Source of the DNA: Chloroflexota bacterium
Lineage (GTDB): Bacteria; Chloroflexota; Limnocylindria; Limnocylindrales; CSP1-4
Assembly: GCA_005882635.1 (NCBI GenBank)
Contig: VBFG01000046.1
Span: 1 to 52,223 of the forward strand
DNA: 52,223 nucleotides
Direction: 5' to 3'
The notes beneath the pieces are model-generated. The model saw only the letters and a program-made list of their open reading frames with translations. It was not told the DNA's origin and made no database searches. Numbering within the stretch: position 1 is the stretch's first letter; every line of letters starts with the position of its first letter. A program made the translations under genes and the position numbers. Positions 22,170 through 30,362 of the stretch are shown here, piece by piece.

Positions 22170-23486
22170 GTGCGATCCCTCACCGCCGTCTACGTCGGGA
22201 CGTTCACCCTGCGCTTCAGCACCGGGCTGACGGGCGGACTGCTCCTGTTCTACCTGGCCCGGATGCACACGCACTTCGGTGGGCCACGCGTCGACGAGAC
22301 GACGCTGGCGATCATGACCGCCAGCTTCTACGCGGCCGAGCTCGTCCTCGCCACGCCCTTCGGCCTCCTGTCGGACCGGATCGGGCACCACCGGGTCATG
22401 CAGGTCGGCCCGCTGTTCGGGGTGATCGCCGCCGTCCTGACCTGGGCGACGACGAACCTCGCCGTCATCGGCGGAACGCGCATCCTCGAGGGCGCGTCGA
22501 CGGCAGCCTCGATCCCATCGATCCTCGGCTTCATCGCGATGGCGACGGCGGGCGACGAGCTGCTGCGCGGTCGGGCGTCGGCCCGGTTCGAAGGGGCGAC
22601 CCTTGCCGGGATCGGCGCGGGCGCGGTCGCGGCCGGCATCCTGTTCGATGGCATCCCCCATGTCTGGGGCGGGCTCCATCGCGACGCGTTCCTGGTGAAC
22701 GCCGGGCTCTACACGATCTCGCTCCTCATCTACCGCTACGGCGTCGGCGAGCCGCCCGGCGAGCGCGAGGCCCTGGCGGGCGAGCACAGCGGCTGGCGCC
22801 GCTACGGGAAGATCCTGCTCAGCTCCCACGTCTGGCTCCTCGCGCCGACGTGGATCGCGATCAATGCCGCCCTCGGGCTGTGGTCGTCGCAGTCGCTGTT
22901 CCAGCTGATCCGGGAGCCGGACCCGCGCTTCGCCGACCAGGCCCTGATGGGCGGCTTCGTCGGGTCGCAGATCGCGCTCGGCCTGGGGGTCGCCTTGATC
23001 GTCTTCTTCGCCGGGCTCGCGTTCTGGGGGGAGCGCTTCAAGCGCTACCGGCGGACGACGATCATCGCCTACGGGATCGGGGGCGGCGCGATCAGCGTCG
23101 TCGGCGCCGGGCTCGTCAACCACGGCGCGTCGATCCCGATCCTCGCGGCCGGGGCGGGGCTGATCGCGGCGTTCGGGCTGTTCGTCCTCGCCGGCGCGAC
23201 GCCGGCCGCGCTCGGTCTCCTCGCCGACATGAGCGAGGCCTATCCGTCCGACCGCGGCGCGATCATGGGCCTCTACTCGGTCTTCCTCGCCCTCGGCCAG
23301 ATCGCCGGGAGCTTCATCGGCGCCCAGGCCGCCGCCCGGGCTGGGATCGACGGGATCCTCGTCGCAACGCTCATCCTGCTCGGCGTCGCCCTCGTCCCGC
23401 TCGGGCGACTGCGGCCCTTCGAGCACGTCGTGGGGACCGCGGCAGAGGGGCTCGGATCGGGACCGACCCGGGAATCGGCCGCCTGA
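22170..23486 (+). CDS. MFS transporter
   Basis: The 438-aa membrane protein has about 12 hydrophobic segments. The N-half contains the facilitator loop GLLSDRIGHHRVM, and segment 4 has GGTRILEGASTAASIPS. The C-half includes LGLLADMSEAYPSDRGAIMG. The GTG at 22170 is preferred because it follows TACGAT by 6 nt and puts the first membrane segment right after the start. The substrate is unknown. Its divergent partner is ggt, so transport of a gamma-glutamyl compound or its product is possible but speculative. Confidence 0.85.
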   Translation: MRSLTAVYVGTFTLRFSTGLTGGLLLFYLARMHTHFGGPRVDETTLAIMTASFYAAELVLATPFGLLSDRIGHHRVMQVGPLFGVIAAVLTWATTNLAVIGGTRILEGASTAASIPSILGFIAMATAGDELLRGRASARFEGATLAGIGAGAVAAGILFDGIPHVWGGLHRDAFLVNAGLYTISLLIYRYGVGEPPGEREALAGEHSGWRRYGKILLSSHVWLLAPTWIAINAALGLWSSQSLFQLIREPDPRFADQALMGGFVGSQIALGLGVALIVFFAGLAFWGERFKRYRRTTIIAYGIGGGAISVVGAGLVNHGASIPILAAGAGLIAAFGLFVLAGATPAALGLLADMSEAYPSDRGAIMGLYSVFLALGQIAGSFIGAQAAARAGIDGILVATLILLGVALVPLGRLRPFEHVVGTAAEGLGSGPTRESAA

Positions 23487-23493
23487 GGTCCCG

Positions 23494-23499
23494 TATCAT
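23494..23499 (+). promoter_or_regulatory. -10 box (TATCAT) for degV
   Basis: TATCAT lies 30 nt before the GTG at 23530. The short leader contains GGAGG at 23520-23524, so this mRNA has a conventional ribosome binding site. Confidence 0.5.
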
Positions 23500-23529
23500 C
23501 GGCCGGGGATCACCACCCTGGAGGGAGCC

Positions 23530-24375
23530 GTGGCCCGCACCGCCTTCGTCACCGACTCCGCGTCCGACCTCGACCTGGCCGTCGCCCAGGCAGCCGGCAT
23601 CCGCATCGTCCCCCTCGCGGTCACGTTCGGGACCGACACCTATCGGGCCGGGGTCGACCTCTCGACGGCCGACTTCTGGAAGCGGATGACGGCGCCCGAC
23701 GCGCCATTCCCGAAGACCGCCGCGGCGAGCCCCGGCGACTTCAAGGCGATCTACGACGAAGCGTTCGCCGACGGCGCCGACGCGATCGTCTCGGTCCATG
23801 TCGCCGGGACGCTGTCGGGCGCCATCAAGAGCGCCGAGATCGCGCGGTCGATGCTGCCGGATCGCGAGATCCACGTCGTGGATTCGCAGGGCGCCTCGAT
23901 GGCCGAGGCGATCCTGTGCTTCCTCGGCCAGGAGATGGCTGCCGGCGGCAGCTCGGCGGCCGAGATCGCCGAGGCGCTCAGCGACCGCGCCAACGACCTG
24001 CGGATGGTCGTCTCGCTTGAGACCCTCGAGTACCTCAAGAAGGGCGGCCGGATCAGCGGTGCCCAGGCCGCGATCGGGACGCTCCTGTCGGTGAAGCCGA
24101 TCATCTCCGTCGAGCACGGCGTGGTCGAGACGGCCGACAAGCCCCGGACGCGATCGAAGTCGCGGGAACGGTGCATCGAGCTCCTGACCGAGCGGCCGAT
24201 CGAGCGGATCTCGATCCTCCACACGATGGCGCCCGACGTCGAAGCGTTCACCGCCGAGGTCGTCCGTCGCGGCAAGCTCAATCCGGTGGAGGTGATGGTC
24301 TCGATCGTCGGCCCGTCGGTCGGCCCGCACCTGGGCCCGGGCTGCCTCGGGGCCGCGGTGCTCTACGAGCGCTGA
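23530..24375 (+). CDS. degV: DegV family fatty-acid-binding protein
   Basis: The 281-aa protein matches the DegV/FakB fold: FVTDSASDLD at the N-terminus, IRIVPLAVTFGTDTYRAGVD, KTAAASPGDFKAIYDEAF, VSVHVAGTLSGAIKSAEIA and ETLEYLKKGGRISGAQA. DegV proteins bind a single fatty acid, and the FakB members present it to the kinase FakA for phosphorylation. No fakA homologue is visible nearby. The GTG at 23530 is fixed by GGAGG 5 nt upstream. Length is normal for the family. Confidence 0.92.
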   Translation: MARTAFVTDSASDLDLAVAQAAGIRIVPLAVTFGTDTYRAGVDLSTADFWKRMTAPDAPFPKTAAASPGDFKAIYDEAFADGADAIVSVHVAGTLSGAIKSAEIARSMLPDREIHVVDSQGASMAEAILCFLGQEMAAGGSSAAEIAEALSDRANDLRMVVSLETLEYLKKGGRISGAQAAIGTLLSVKPIISVEHGVVETADKPRTRSKSRERCIELLTERPIERISILHTMAPDVEAFTAEVVRRGKLNPVEVMVSIVGPSVGPHLGPGCLGAAVLYER

Positions 24376-24531
24376 GGCAGGCGCGGGGCCCGACGTTCGA
24401 CTGGCCGAGCCTCGGCGAGGTCGTCACCCAGTTGTGACGCGCAGGGCCGTCGTACCAGCGAACGTTGCGAGTCGGTTGCCCTAACGTTGCGTCTCGGTGT
24501 ACAGCCGACGCTTCGCCGACCCGGCCGCCGG

Positions 24532-24537
24532 TATACT
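24532..24537 (+). promoter_or_regulatory. -10 box (TATACT) for glutamate dehydrogenase
   Basis: TATACT is 132 nt upstream of the chosen ATG at 24670 but only 11 nt upstream of an in-frame ATG at 24549. The start used therefore decides whether the mRNA has a long leader or is near-leaderless. Confidence 0.5.
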
Positions 24538-24589
24538 CGGTCGCGGCTCATGACGCGCCGATCGCCCACGACACGAGCGGTGCCCCGTG

Positions 24590-24610
24590 GGGTCGTCCGG
24601 GAGACGACCC
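24590..24610 (+). promoter_or_regulatory. Leader stem-loop upstream of glutamate dehydrogenase
   Basis: GGGTCGT (24590-24596) and ACGACCC (24604-24610) form a perfect 7-bp stem with a 7-nt loop in the predicted leader of the dehydrogenase gene. If translation starts at 24549 this would instead be coding sequence. No riboswitch family was recognised. Confidence 0.35.
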
Positions 24611-24669
24611 AGCTCTCGCCGCCGACGAGCCGAAACGGCTCAAGCGGCAACGGAGGACTACCTCACATC

Positions 24670-25935
24670 ATGACGACCGAGCACATTGCCGCGTCGATCA
24701 ACCCGTGGCAGGTTGCCCAGCAGCAGTTCGACCTCGCCGCGGAGCGCCTCAACCTCGACCCCGGCCTGCGCCGCGTCCTCCGCGAGCCGCGCCGCGAGCT
24801 GACCGTCCACTTCCCGGTGAAGATGGACGACGGCTCGGTCCAGGTCTTCACCGGCTACCGCGTCCAGCACAACTTGGGCCGTGGGCCGGCGAAGGGCGGC
24901 ATCCGCTACCACCAGGACGTCACGCTCGACGAGGTCAAGGCCCTCGCGATGTGGATGACCTGGAAGTGCGCGGTCGTCGGCATCCCCTACGGCGGCGGCA
25001 AGGGCGGGGTGATCGTCGACCCGAAGAAGCTCAGCCAGAAGGAGCTCGAGGCGCTCAGCCGCCGCTTCTTCACGGAGATCGAGGTCCTCGTCGGCCCCGA
25101 GCGGGACATCCCGGCCCCGGACGTCAACACGAACGCCCAGGTGATGGCCTGGTTCATGGACACCTATTCGATGCACGCCGGGCACACCGTGCCGGGGGTC
25201 GTCACCGGCAAGCCGATCAGCCTGGGCGGGTCGGAGGGTCGCAACGAGGCCACGGCGCGAGGGACGGTCTTCTGCATCATCGAGGCGGCCCGCCACCTGG
25301 GCATCGAGCTGCCGAAGGCGCGCGTCGCGATCCAGGGCTTCGGCAACGCGGGCTCGATCGCGGCCCAGCTCATCGGCAATGAAGGGGCTACGGTCGTGGC
25401 TGTGTCCGACTCGACCGGCGGCATCCACAACCCGGACGGGCTCGACATCAAGCGGATCCTCGCCTGGAAGAAGGAGCACGGCACCGTCCAGGGCTTCCCC
25501 GGGACGACCGACATCACGAACGAGCAGCTCCTCGAGGTCGACTGCGACATCCTCATCCCGGCGGCGCTCGAGAACCAGATCACCAACCGCAACGCCGACC
25601 GGATCAAGGCGAAGCTCATCGCCGAGGCTGCCAACGGCCCGACGACGCCCGACGCCGACCGCGAGCTGTTCCGCAACAGCAAGTTCATGATCCCCGACAT
25701 CCTCTGCAACGCCGGCGGCGTGACCGTCAGCTACTTCGAGTGGGTCCAGGACCTGAACCGCGACCACTGGAGCGAGAGCGTCGTCAACGACAAGCTCAAG
25801 GAGATCATGGTCAAGGCGTTCCAGGAGACGCTCGCCATCGCCCGTCGCGAGCAGATCGACATGCGGACCGCGGCGTACCTCCTCGCCGTCCAACGCGTGG
25901 CCGACGCGACCGCCTTGCGCGGCCTCTACCCGTAG
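24670..25935 (+). CDS. gdhA: Glu/Leu/Phe/Val dehydrogenase, probably glutamate dehydrogenase
   Basis: The 421-aa protein has the catalytic PYGGGKGGV motif with the active-site Lys, KGGIRYHQDVTLDEVKALA in the substrate domain, and the nucleotide-binding QGFGNAGSIAAQLI. It interconverts glutamate and 2-oxoglutarate plus ammonium; length and residues fit the small hexameric GDH class. I chose ATG 24670, with GGAGG 13 nt upstream, because family members begin close to NPWQVAQQQF. An in-frame ATG at 24549 would add a 40-residue basic, Ser/Thr-rich extension. It complements the nearby amino-acid genes by linking released amino nitrogen to central carbon. Confidence 0.93.
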   Translation: MTTEHIAASINPWQVAQQQFDLAAERLNLDPGLRRVLREPRRELTVHFPVKMDDGSVQVFTGYRVQHNLGRGPAKGGIRYHQDVTLDEVKALAMWMTWKCAVVGIPYGGGKGGVIVDPKKLSQKELEALSRRFFTEIEVLVGPERDIPAPDVNTNAQVMAWFMDTYSMHAGHTVPGVVTGKPISLGGSEGRNEATARGTVFCIIEAARHLGIELPKARVAIQGFGNAGSIAAQLIGNEGATVVAVSDSTGGIHNPDGLDIKRILAWKKEHGTVQGFPGTTDITNEQLLEVDCDILIPAALENQITNRNADRIKAKLIAEAANGPTTPDADRELFRNSKFMIPDILCNAGGVTVSYFEWVQDLNRDHWSESVVNDKLKEIMVKAFQETLAIARREQIDMRTAAYLLAVQRVADATALRGLYP

Positions 25936-26286
25936 GTCCTCGTCCCGGCCCGTCACGACGTGGACGCTCCTCCCGGGCGCCTCAGCGCGCGGACGCTCCT
26001 CCCAGGCGCGGATCCAGAACATCCACTCAGAGGTCGGCTCGAATCTCCGCAACACATGTCGGGATTCGAGACCAACCCTGCACAGCTGTCACGGATGTGC
26101 GCCTGACTGGAACACTGGAACAAGCGTCCTGAAGCGACGCCGGCCGGTCGCCGACCGGCCGGCGGTTCGATTCCCGGGAGGTCGATGACGAAATCTCCAC
26201 CGCGCTGACGGTCGATTCGTTGCCGAGCCGTGGGACCCTCCGGCCGGACGAGCCCAACGGTCGAACGCCGCGTCCGCCGGAGATCG
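25936..26286. other. Non-coding stretch after gdhA
   Basis: About 350 bp with no supported gene. It contains a 19-bp direct repeat with one mismatch (GGACGCTCCTCCC[G/A]GGCGC at 25962-25980 and 25991-26009) and a GC-rich hairpin at 26139-26163. A GGTTCGATTCCC string at about 26164 resembles a tRNA T-loop but does not fold into one. The rest looks featureless. Confidence 0.5.
26139..26163. repeat. 10-bp GC-rich hairpin
   Basis: GCCGGCCGGT (26139-26148) and ACCGGCCGGC (26154-26163) are perfect reverse complements with a 5-nt loop. It may terminate transcription from gdhA about 200 nt upstream, though no T-tract follows. Confidence 0.5.
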
Positions 26287-26632
26287 ATGGATCGTCGCCA
26301 GTTCCTGGTCGGGGTCGGAAGGGCAGGCCTTGCCGCGGGCATCCTCGCGGCCATCGACGCCTGCACCGGACCCGTGCCGACCGGCCTCCTCGGCGTCCTC
26401 GGGAACCGGCCGACTTCGCCGCCGAGCGCCCCGACGCCCAGCGCGCCGCCGCCCAGCTCGAGGCGACTCCGGCGCAACGGTCATCGCGGCCGGCACGTTC
26501 CAGTGGTCGTGGGCTGTCGACGACTACGGCGACCGGTCCTATCGCGGGGTCGGGACGCCACTCGACGGCCGCGTCGCCCGGATGACGACGAACATCCTCG
26601 ATCGGCTGGGCGACGGGCGCGGCGCGGTCTGA
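26287..26632 (+). pseudogene. Remnant of a Tat-exported DMF-amidase beta-subunit-like protein
   Basis: The 5' end looks like a real start: GGAG, then ATG 26287 and MDRRQFLVGVGRAGLAAG, a twin-arginine signal ending in a lipobox-like Cys26. After about 60 Pro/Ala-rich codons the frame shifts near 26470 to one reading GATVIAAGTFQWSWAVDDYG and ending ...MTTNILDRLGDG with a stop at 26632. That tail resembles the C-terminal end of N,N-dimethylformamidase beta-subunit-like domains (AAGT-QWSW-LDDYG). Full-length proteins are several hundred residues, so the middle has been deleted in addition to the frame change. The family call rests on about 50 residues. Confidence 0.55.
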
Positions 26633-26649
26633 TCGCGAACGGCGACTGC

Positions 26650-26655
26650 TACCAT
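26650..26655 (+). promoter_or_regulatory. -10 box (TACCAT) for the 201-aa gene
   Basis: TACCAT ends 7 nt before the ATG at 26663 with no Shine-Dalgarno between, predicting a leaderless mRNA. It lies 18 nt after the pseudogene stop. Confidence 0.5.
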
Positions 26656-26662
26656 CCGCGCC

Positions 26663-27268
26663 ATGCTCGATCACGAAGAGAAGTTCCTGTTCAAGGAAGA
26701 GATCCTCCACCTCACGAACGCGGTGGCGGAGCCCGGGACGCTCGACAACGTCGAGGATCTGCTGACCGACGTGATCACCAGCCCGCGCTTCGACTCGGAA
26801 GTGTTCACGCTCGAGCGGAGCCTCCAGGTCATGCTCGGGCCGCGGGCCGGCACGACGCTCGTCGGGCTGCTGACCGTCGCCCCCGAGGTGTTCGAAGAGG
26901 TCGCCGAGGTCCGTGTCCCGGCGGAGGTCCACGAGCGGCTCGTCGCCTGGCGCGCCCGGTTCGGCCTGGCGATCGACAACGCCCTGAACTTCCTGAACAA
27001 CCCCGACGGGATCCAGGGCCACAACTTCGCCACGCAGGTCGCCCACGTCGAGGAGCGGCGCGTCCTCCAGGGCCGGCTGACGCTCGTCCGCTACAACAAC
27101 GAGCCGCAGTTCTTCCAGGCCGACGCGAGCGTCTTCCTCGGGCTGGTCACCGACATCATGGAGCGGCTCGGGCCGTACCTCGAATCGGACGCGGTCGACG
27201 CCGAGACGCTGTCGCGTCTCCGCGACGCCGTGGCCTTGATCGAGCGCAAGACGGCGGCACGCGGATGA
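26663..27268 (+). CDS. Hypothetical protein (201 aa)
   Basis: Soluble, mostly helical by composition, beginning MLDHEEKFLFKEEILHLTNA. No signal peptide or membrane segment. It has paired short motifs such as LEDLLTDV-like and RYNNEPQFFQADAS, but I do not recognise a family. It precedes the BioD/Pta-N-like gene by 17 nt on the same strand, so the two probably form a transcription unit under the TACCAT promoter. Confidence 0.75.
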   Translation: MLDHEEKFLFKEEILHLTNAVAEPGTLDNVEDLLTDVITSPRFDSEVFTLERSLQVMLGPRAGTTLVGLLTVAPEVFEEVAEVRVPAEVHERLVAWRARFGLAIDNALNFLNNPDGIQGHNFATQVAHVEERRVLQGRLTLVRYNNEPQFFQADASVFLGLVTDIMERLGPYLESDAVDAETLSRLRDAVALIERKTAARG

Positions 27269-27285
27269 TCGGCACCTAGGCCGCG

Positions 27286-28476
27286 TTGCGCCAGATCTAT
27301 CTCGCGGCCACCGGCCAGAACCGCGGCAAGACGACGGCGGCCCTCGGCCTGTTCGACGGGTTCCAGCGGGCCGGCCTCCGGACGGCGTTCATGAAGCCGG
27401 TCGGCCAGCGAACCGTCATCGACCACGGCCAACCCGCCGACGAGGACGCGGTCCTCATGCACGAGACGTTCGACCTGGCGGCCGACTACGGCGCGATGAG
27501 CCCGGTCCACATCCCGCGCGGGTTCACCAAGAAATACATCGCCGGCCAGGTCGTCGAGGACCTCGGAGCGAAGATCGTCGCCGCCCGCGACACGTTCCGC
27601 GACCGCTACGACATGCTCCTGATCGAGGGCACCGGCCACGCCGGCGTCGGCGCGGTCATCGGCTTGTCGAACGCCGTCGTGGCGCGGATGCTCGGCGCGC
27701 CGGCGATCATCGTCAGCGAGGGCGGCGTCGGCCGGCCGATCGACGAGATCGTCCTCAACGCCTCCCACTTCGCGGCGCACGGCGTGCCCGTCGCCGGGGC
27801 GATCGTGAACAAGGTCGACCTCGCGGCCCAGCCGGGGATCGGCGGGGTCCTCGAGCGGGGCCTTGCCCACAACGGGATCCGCCTCCTCGGCGTCCTGCCG
27901 GTCCGGCCGATCCTGTCCAACCCGACGCTCGCCATGGTCCTGGACGGCGTCCACGGCGAGACGATCCACTCCGGTCCCGACCTCGACCGGGTCATCGACG
28001 GCGTCGCGATCGGGGCGATGGAGCCGCGCCACATGCTCGAGCGCGTCGGGCCGGGGACCCTCGTCATCGTCCCGGGCGACCGCGAGGACGTGATCCTGAC
28101 CCTGACCACGGCCCACCTGGCCCGTCGCTTCCGGGTCGCGAGCGCATCCGAGGCGGCCCGGATCGCCCAGGTTGCGGCCGAGGCGACGAACGAGCGGACG
28201 GCAAACGTCGACGGCCACGAGGGGGCGGCGATCGGGCTCGTCCTGACCGGCGGTTACCGGCCTCGGGATGCGGTCGTCGCCGCGATCCGCCAGGCCGACC
28301 TGTTCGCAACCCTGGTCCGCGAGGATACCTACGTCGTGGCGTCCGAGGTCCACGACCTCCTGGTCAAGACCCACCCGGCCGACGTCGAAAAGATCTCGCT
28401 GATCAAGGCCCTGGTCGCTGAGCACCTCGACATCGGCGGCCTCCTGGCCGTCGCCGAGGAGGTGCCGGCCGCCTGA
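27286..28476 (+). CDS. BioD/Pta-N-like P-loop protein with DRTGG-type domain
   Basis: The 396-aa protein starts at TTG 27286. A deviant Walker motif, ATGQNRGKTTAALGLF, is followed by MKPVGQ, LIEGTGHAGVG and AGAIVNKVD: the AAA_26/dethiobiotin-synthetase-like fold that also forms the N-terminus of long phosphotransacetylases. Residues about 200-300 (LGVLPVRPILSNPTLAMVLD, IGAMEPRHMLERVGPGTLVIVPGDRED) match the DRTGG domain. The C-terminus contains VLTGGYRPRDAVVAAI. There is no phosphotransacetylase catalytic domain, so it is a regulator-like stand-alone form. Biotin genes are absent, so BioD is unlikely. Confidence 0.8.
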   Translation: MRQIYLAATGQNRGKTTAALGLFDGFQRAGLRTAFMKPVGQRTVIDHGQPADEDAVLMHETFDLAADYGAMSPVHIPRGFTKKYIAGQVVEDLGAKIVAARDTFRDRYDMLLIEGTGHAGVGAVIGLSNAVVARMLGAPAIIVSEGGVGRPIDEIVLNASHFAAHGVPVAGAIVNKVDLAAQPGIGGVLERGLAHNGIRLLGVLPVRPILSNPTLAMVLDGVHGETIHSGPDLDRVIDGVAIGAMEPRHMLERVGPGTLVIVPGDREDVILTLTTAHLARRFRVASASEAARIAQVAAEATNERTANVDGHEGAAIGLVLTGGYRPRDAVVAAIRQADLFATLVREDTYVVASEVHDLLVKTHPADVEKISLIKALVAEHLDIGGLLAVAEEVPAA

Positions 28477-28487
28477 TGCGCGGCCGG

Positions 28488-29453
28488 TCAGCCAGGCGCG
28501 GGCTCACTCCGCGTCCGGAGGCGGACGACCAGCCGGGCCGCCGCCCAGGCGACGAGCAGCGCGACGCCCAGCGCGAGCAGGATCGGGAGCCCGACGATCG
28601 CGAACCAGATGCCGGCCGTCGTCGCTCGCTGCCCGATCCGGACCAACTTCGCCGTCGCCCGTTCGATGTCGGTCGCCGGGTCCCAGCCGGGCGCCAGCGT
28701 CGCGGTTGGCCGCGGGGCCGGCGGCGGCCGGAAGGTGACCGTCAGGCTGCCGTAGGCGGCCCGGTCCTCGAGCTCGGACTTCTGGGCCGACAGCTGCTCG
28801 ATCTGGCCGCGGGTGTCGGTCAGCTGCGTCTGGACGTCGAGGACGTCCTGGATCCGGACGGCTCTGGCCATGATCGCCTGGAGGGCGGCCTCGGTCGCCC
28901 GCAGGTTGGCGATCCGGGCGCCCAGGTCGACGACCGTGCCCGTCACCTCGTCCGACTTGATCTCCTGGCCGCGAACGGTGGCGAGCCCGCGCAGCGCGGT
29001 CAGGGTTCGCTCCCAGGCCGTCGCCGGGATCCGGTAGTCGACGGTCGCCGACGCGTCCGCGGCGGCGCCGCTCTCCTTCGAGCCGGCGACGAAGCCAGCG
29101 GCGTCGTTGACCAGGGCGGCGGCGGCCGAGACGGTCGACGCGAGCGACGTCACTTCGAGCGTCAGCGACCCGGTTCGGACGATCAGGAGCGTGGGAGGCT
29201 TCGGGGCGGCGGCGGCGGCCTGGCCGCCCTGCCCCGTCGCGCCGCCACCGCCCGACCCGCCGCCCGGATCGCCTCCATTGCCGGCGGCGGGCTGCTGATC
29301 TCCCGAGGTCACCGCCTCCCCGCCGCTGATCGACGCGCCGACCTTCGACAGGATCGTCGTCGTCTGCCCGGCGCCGACCAGGAGCATGAGACCGACGAGG
29401 GCGGCGAGGCCAACGGCGACGATGCCGATCGTGACCTTGCGGGGGTCGTCCAT
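28488..29453 (-). CDS. DUF4349 membrane protein
   Basis: The 321-aa protein has an N-terminal membrane segment (about residues 8-27), a Gly-rich linker (about 50-80), then a DUF4349 region: RTGSLTLEVTSLASTVSAA, YRIPATAWERTLTALRGLA, a coiled coil around TRGQIEQLSAQKSELEDRA and SLTVTFRPP. It ends in a second membrane segment (about 280-305) and a basic tail. DUF4349 proteins are envelope-associated with unknown function. The ATG at 29453 follows a weak GACGAT box by 7 nt. It converges with the BioD-like gene 11 nt away. Confidence 0.85.
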   Translation of the reverse strand: MDDPRKVTIGIVAVGLAALVGLMLLVGAGQTTTILSKVGASISGGEAVTSGDQQPAAGNGGDPGGGSGGGGATGQGGQAAAAAPKPPTLLIVRTGSLTLEVTSLASTVSAAAALVNDAAGFVAGSKESGAAADASATVDYRIPATAWERTLTALRGLATVRGQEIKSDEVTGTVVDLGARIANLRATEAALQAIMARAVRIQDVLDVQTQLTDTRGQIEQLSAQKSELEDRAAYGSLTVTFRPPPAPRPTATLAPGWDPATDIERATAKLVRIGQRATTAGIWFAIVGLPILLALGVALLVAWAAARLVVRLRTRSEPAPG

Positions 29454-29511
29454 GGCCGCGATCGTCGGACCGCGGCGGGCTGGCCGAAAGCGATGAGAAC
29501 CCTGAAGGGCG

Positions 29512-30351
29512 CTAGGGCAGGGGCTCGTTGTCGATGAGGCGCGTCGGGCCGAAGCGGACCGCGAGCGACAGGAGGACGGGTCCGCCGTCGGGCACCCGGT
29601 CGAGCTCGGCGAGGGAGCCCCCGTCGGCGACGCTCACGTAGGCCGGAGTGGCGAGCGGCTCGCCGCCGAGCGTCTCCCGCATCGCGTCGCGCAGCGCGTC
29701 ACCCGAGCGCTCGCCCGCCTCCCAGCGCGCCCGCGCGGCGAGCAATGCCCGGCGCAGCACGGGCGCGGCCGCGCGTTCGGGCAGGGACAGGTGGACATTC
29801 CGCGACGAGAGCGCCAGCCCGTCGGGCTCGCGGACGGTCGGACAGGCGATCACCTCGGTCGGGATCGCCAGGTCGAGGGCCATCCGACGGATGACCATCA
29901 CCTGCTGGGCATCCTTCTGGCCGAAGTAGGCTCGCTCGGCGCCGATCAGGTCGAACAGGATCGCGACGACCGTCGCCACGCCGTCGAAATGGCCGGGCCG
30001 GGCGGCTCCCTCCAGCGGACGCGCGACGTCGCCGACGGACACGGTCGTGTCGAACCCGGGTGGGTAGACCTCCTCGACGCTCGGGACGAAGACGAGATCG
30101 ACGCCCTCCTCCTCGCAGATCTCGAGGTCCCGGGCCTCGTTGCGGGGGTAGCGCTGGTAGTCGGCGGCCTCGTTGAACTGCCGCGGGTTGACGAAGATCG
30201 TCGCGATCGTCGTCTCGTTCTCTCCACGGGCCCGCTGGATGAGCGAGCGGTGACCTGCGTGGAGCCAGCCCATGGTCGGGACGAGGCCGAGGGGTCGCGG
30301 CCGCGAGGCCAGCGCACCCCGCAGCTCATCGCGCGTGCGAACGACGATCAA
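29512..30351 (-). CDS. panC: Pantothenate synthetase
   Basis: The 279-aa protein has the class I adenylate-forming signatures PTMGWLHAGH (HIGH-like), FVNPRQFNEAADYQRYP, YFGQKDAQQ and LALSSRN. It condenses D-pantoate and beta-alanine with ATP to give pantothenate. TTG at 30351 is the likely start: it is 11 nt after the panB stop, and the protein then begins MIVVRTRDELR, the normal N-terminus. It is the last gene of the coaX-coaBC-panB-panC unit. Its usual partner panD is not in the window, so beta-alanine must come from elsewhere. Confidence 0.95.
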   Translation of the reverse strand: MIVVRTRDELRGALASRPRPLGLVPTMGWLHAGHRSLIQRARGENETTIATIFVNPRQFNEAADYQRYPRNEARDLEICEEEGVDLVFVPSVEEVYPPGFDTTVSVGDVARPLEGAARPGHFDGVATVVAILFDLIGAERAYFGQKDAQQVMVIRRMALDLAIPTEVIACPTVREPDGLALSSRNVHLSLPERAAAPVLRRALLAARARWEAGERSGDALRDAMRETLGGEPLATPAYVSVADGGSLAELDRVPDGGPVLLSLAVRFGPTRLIDNEPLP

Positions 30352-30362
30352 GGACGGTCGAC

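Noticed and set aside
26164-26180. tRNA T-loop-like GGTTCGATTCCC
   Set aside because: The flanking bases do not form a T-stem, and no acceptor, D or anticodon arms are found around it.
27286-28476. Dethiobiotin synthetase (bioD)
   Set aside because: P-loop fold is similar, but a DRTGG-type domain follows and there are no biotin genes nearby.
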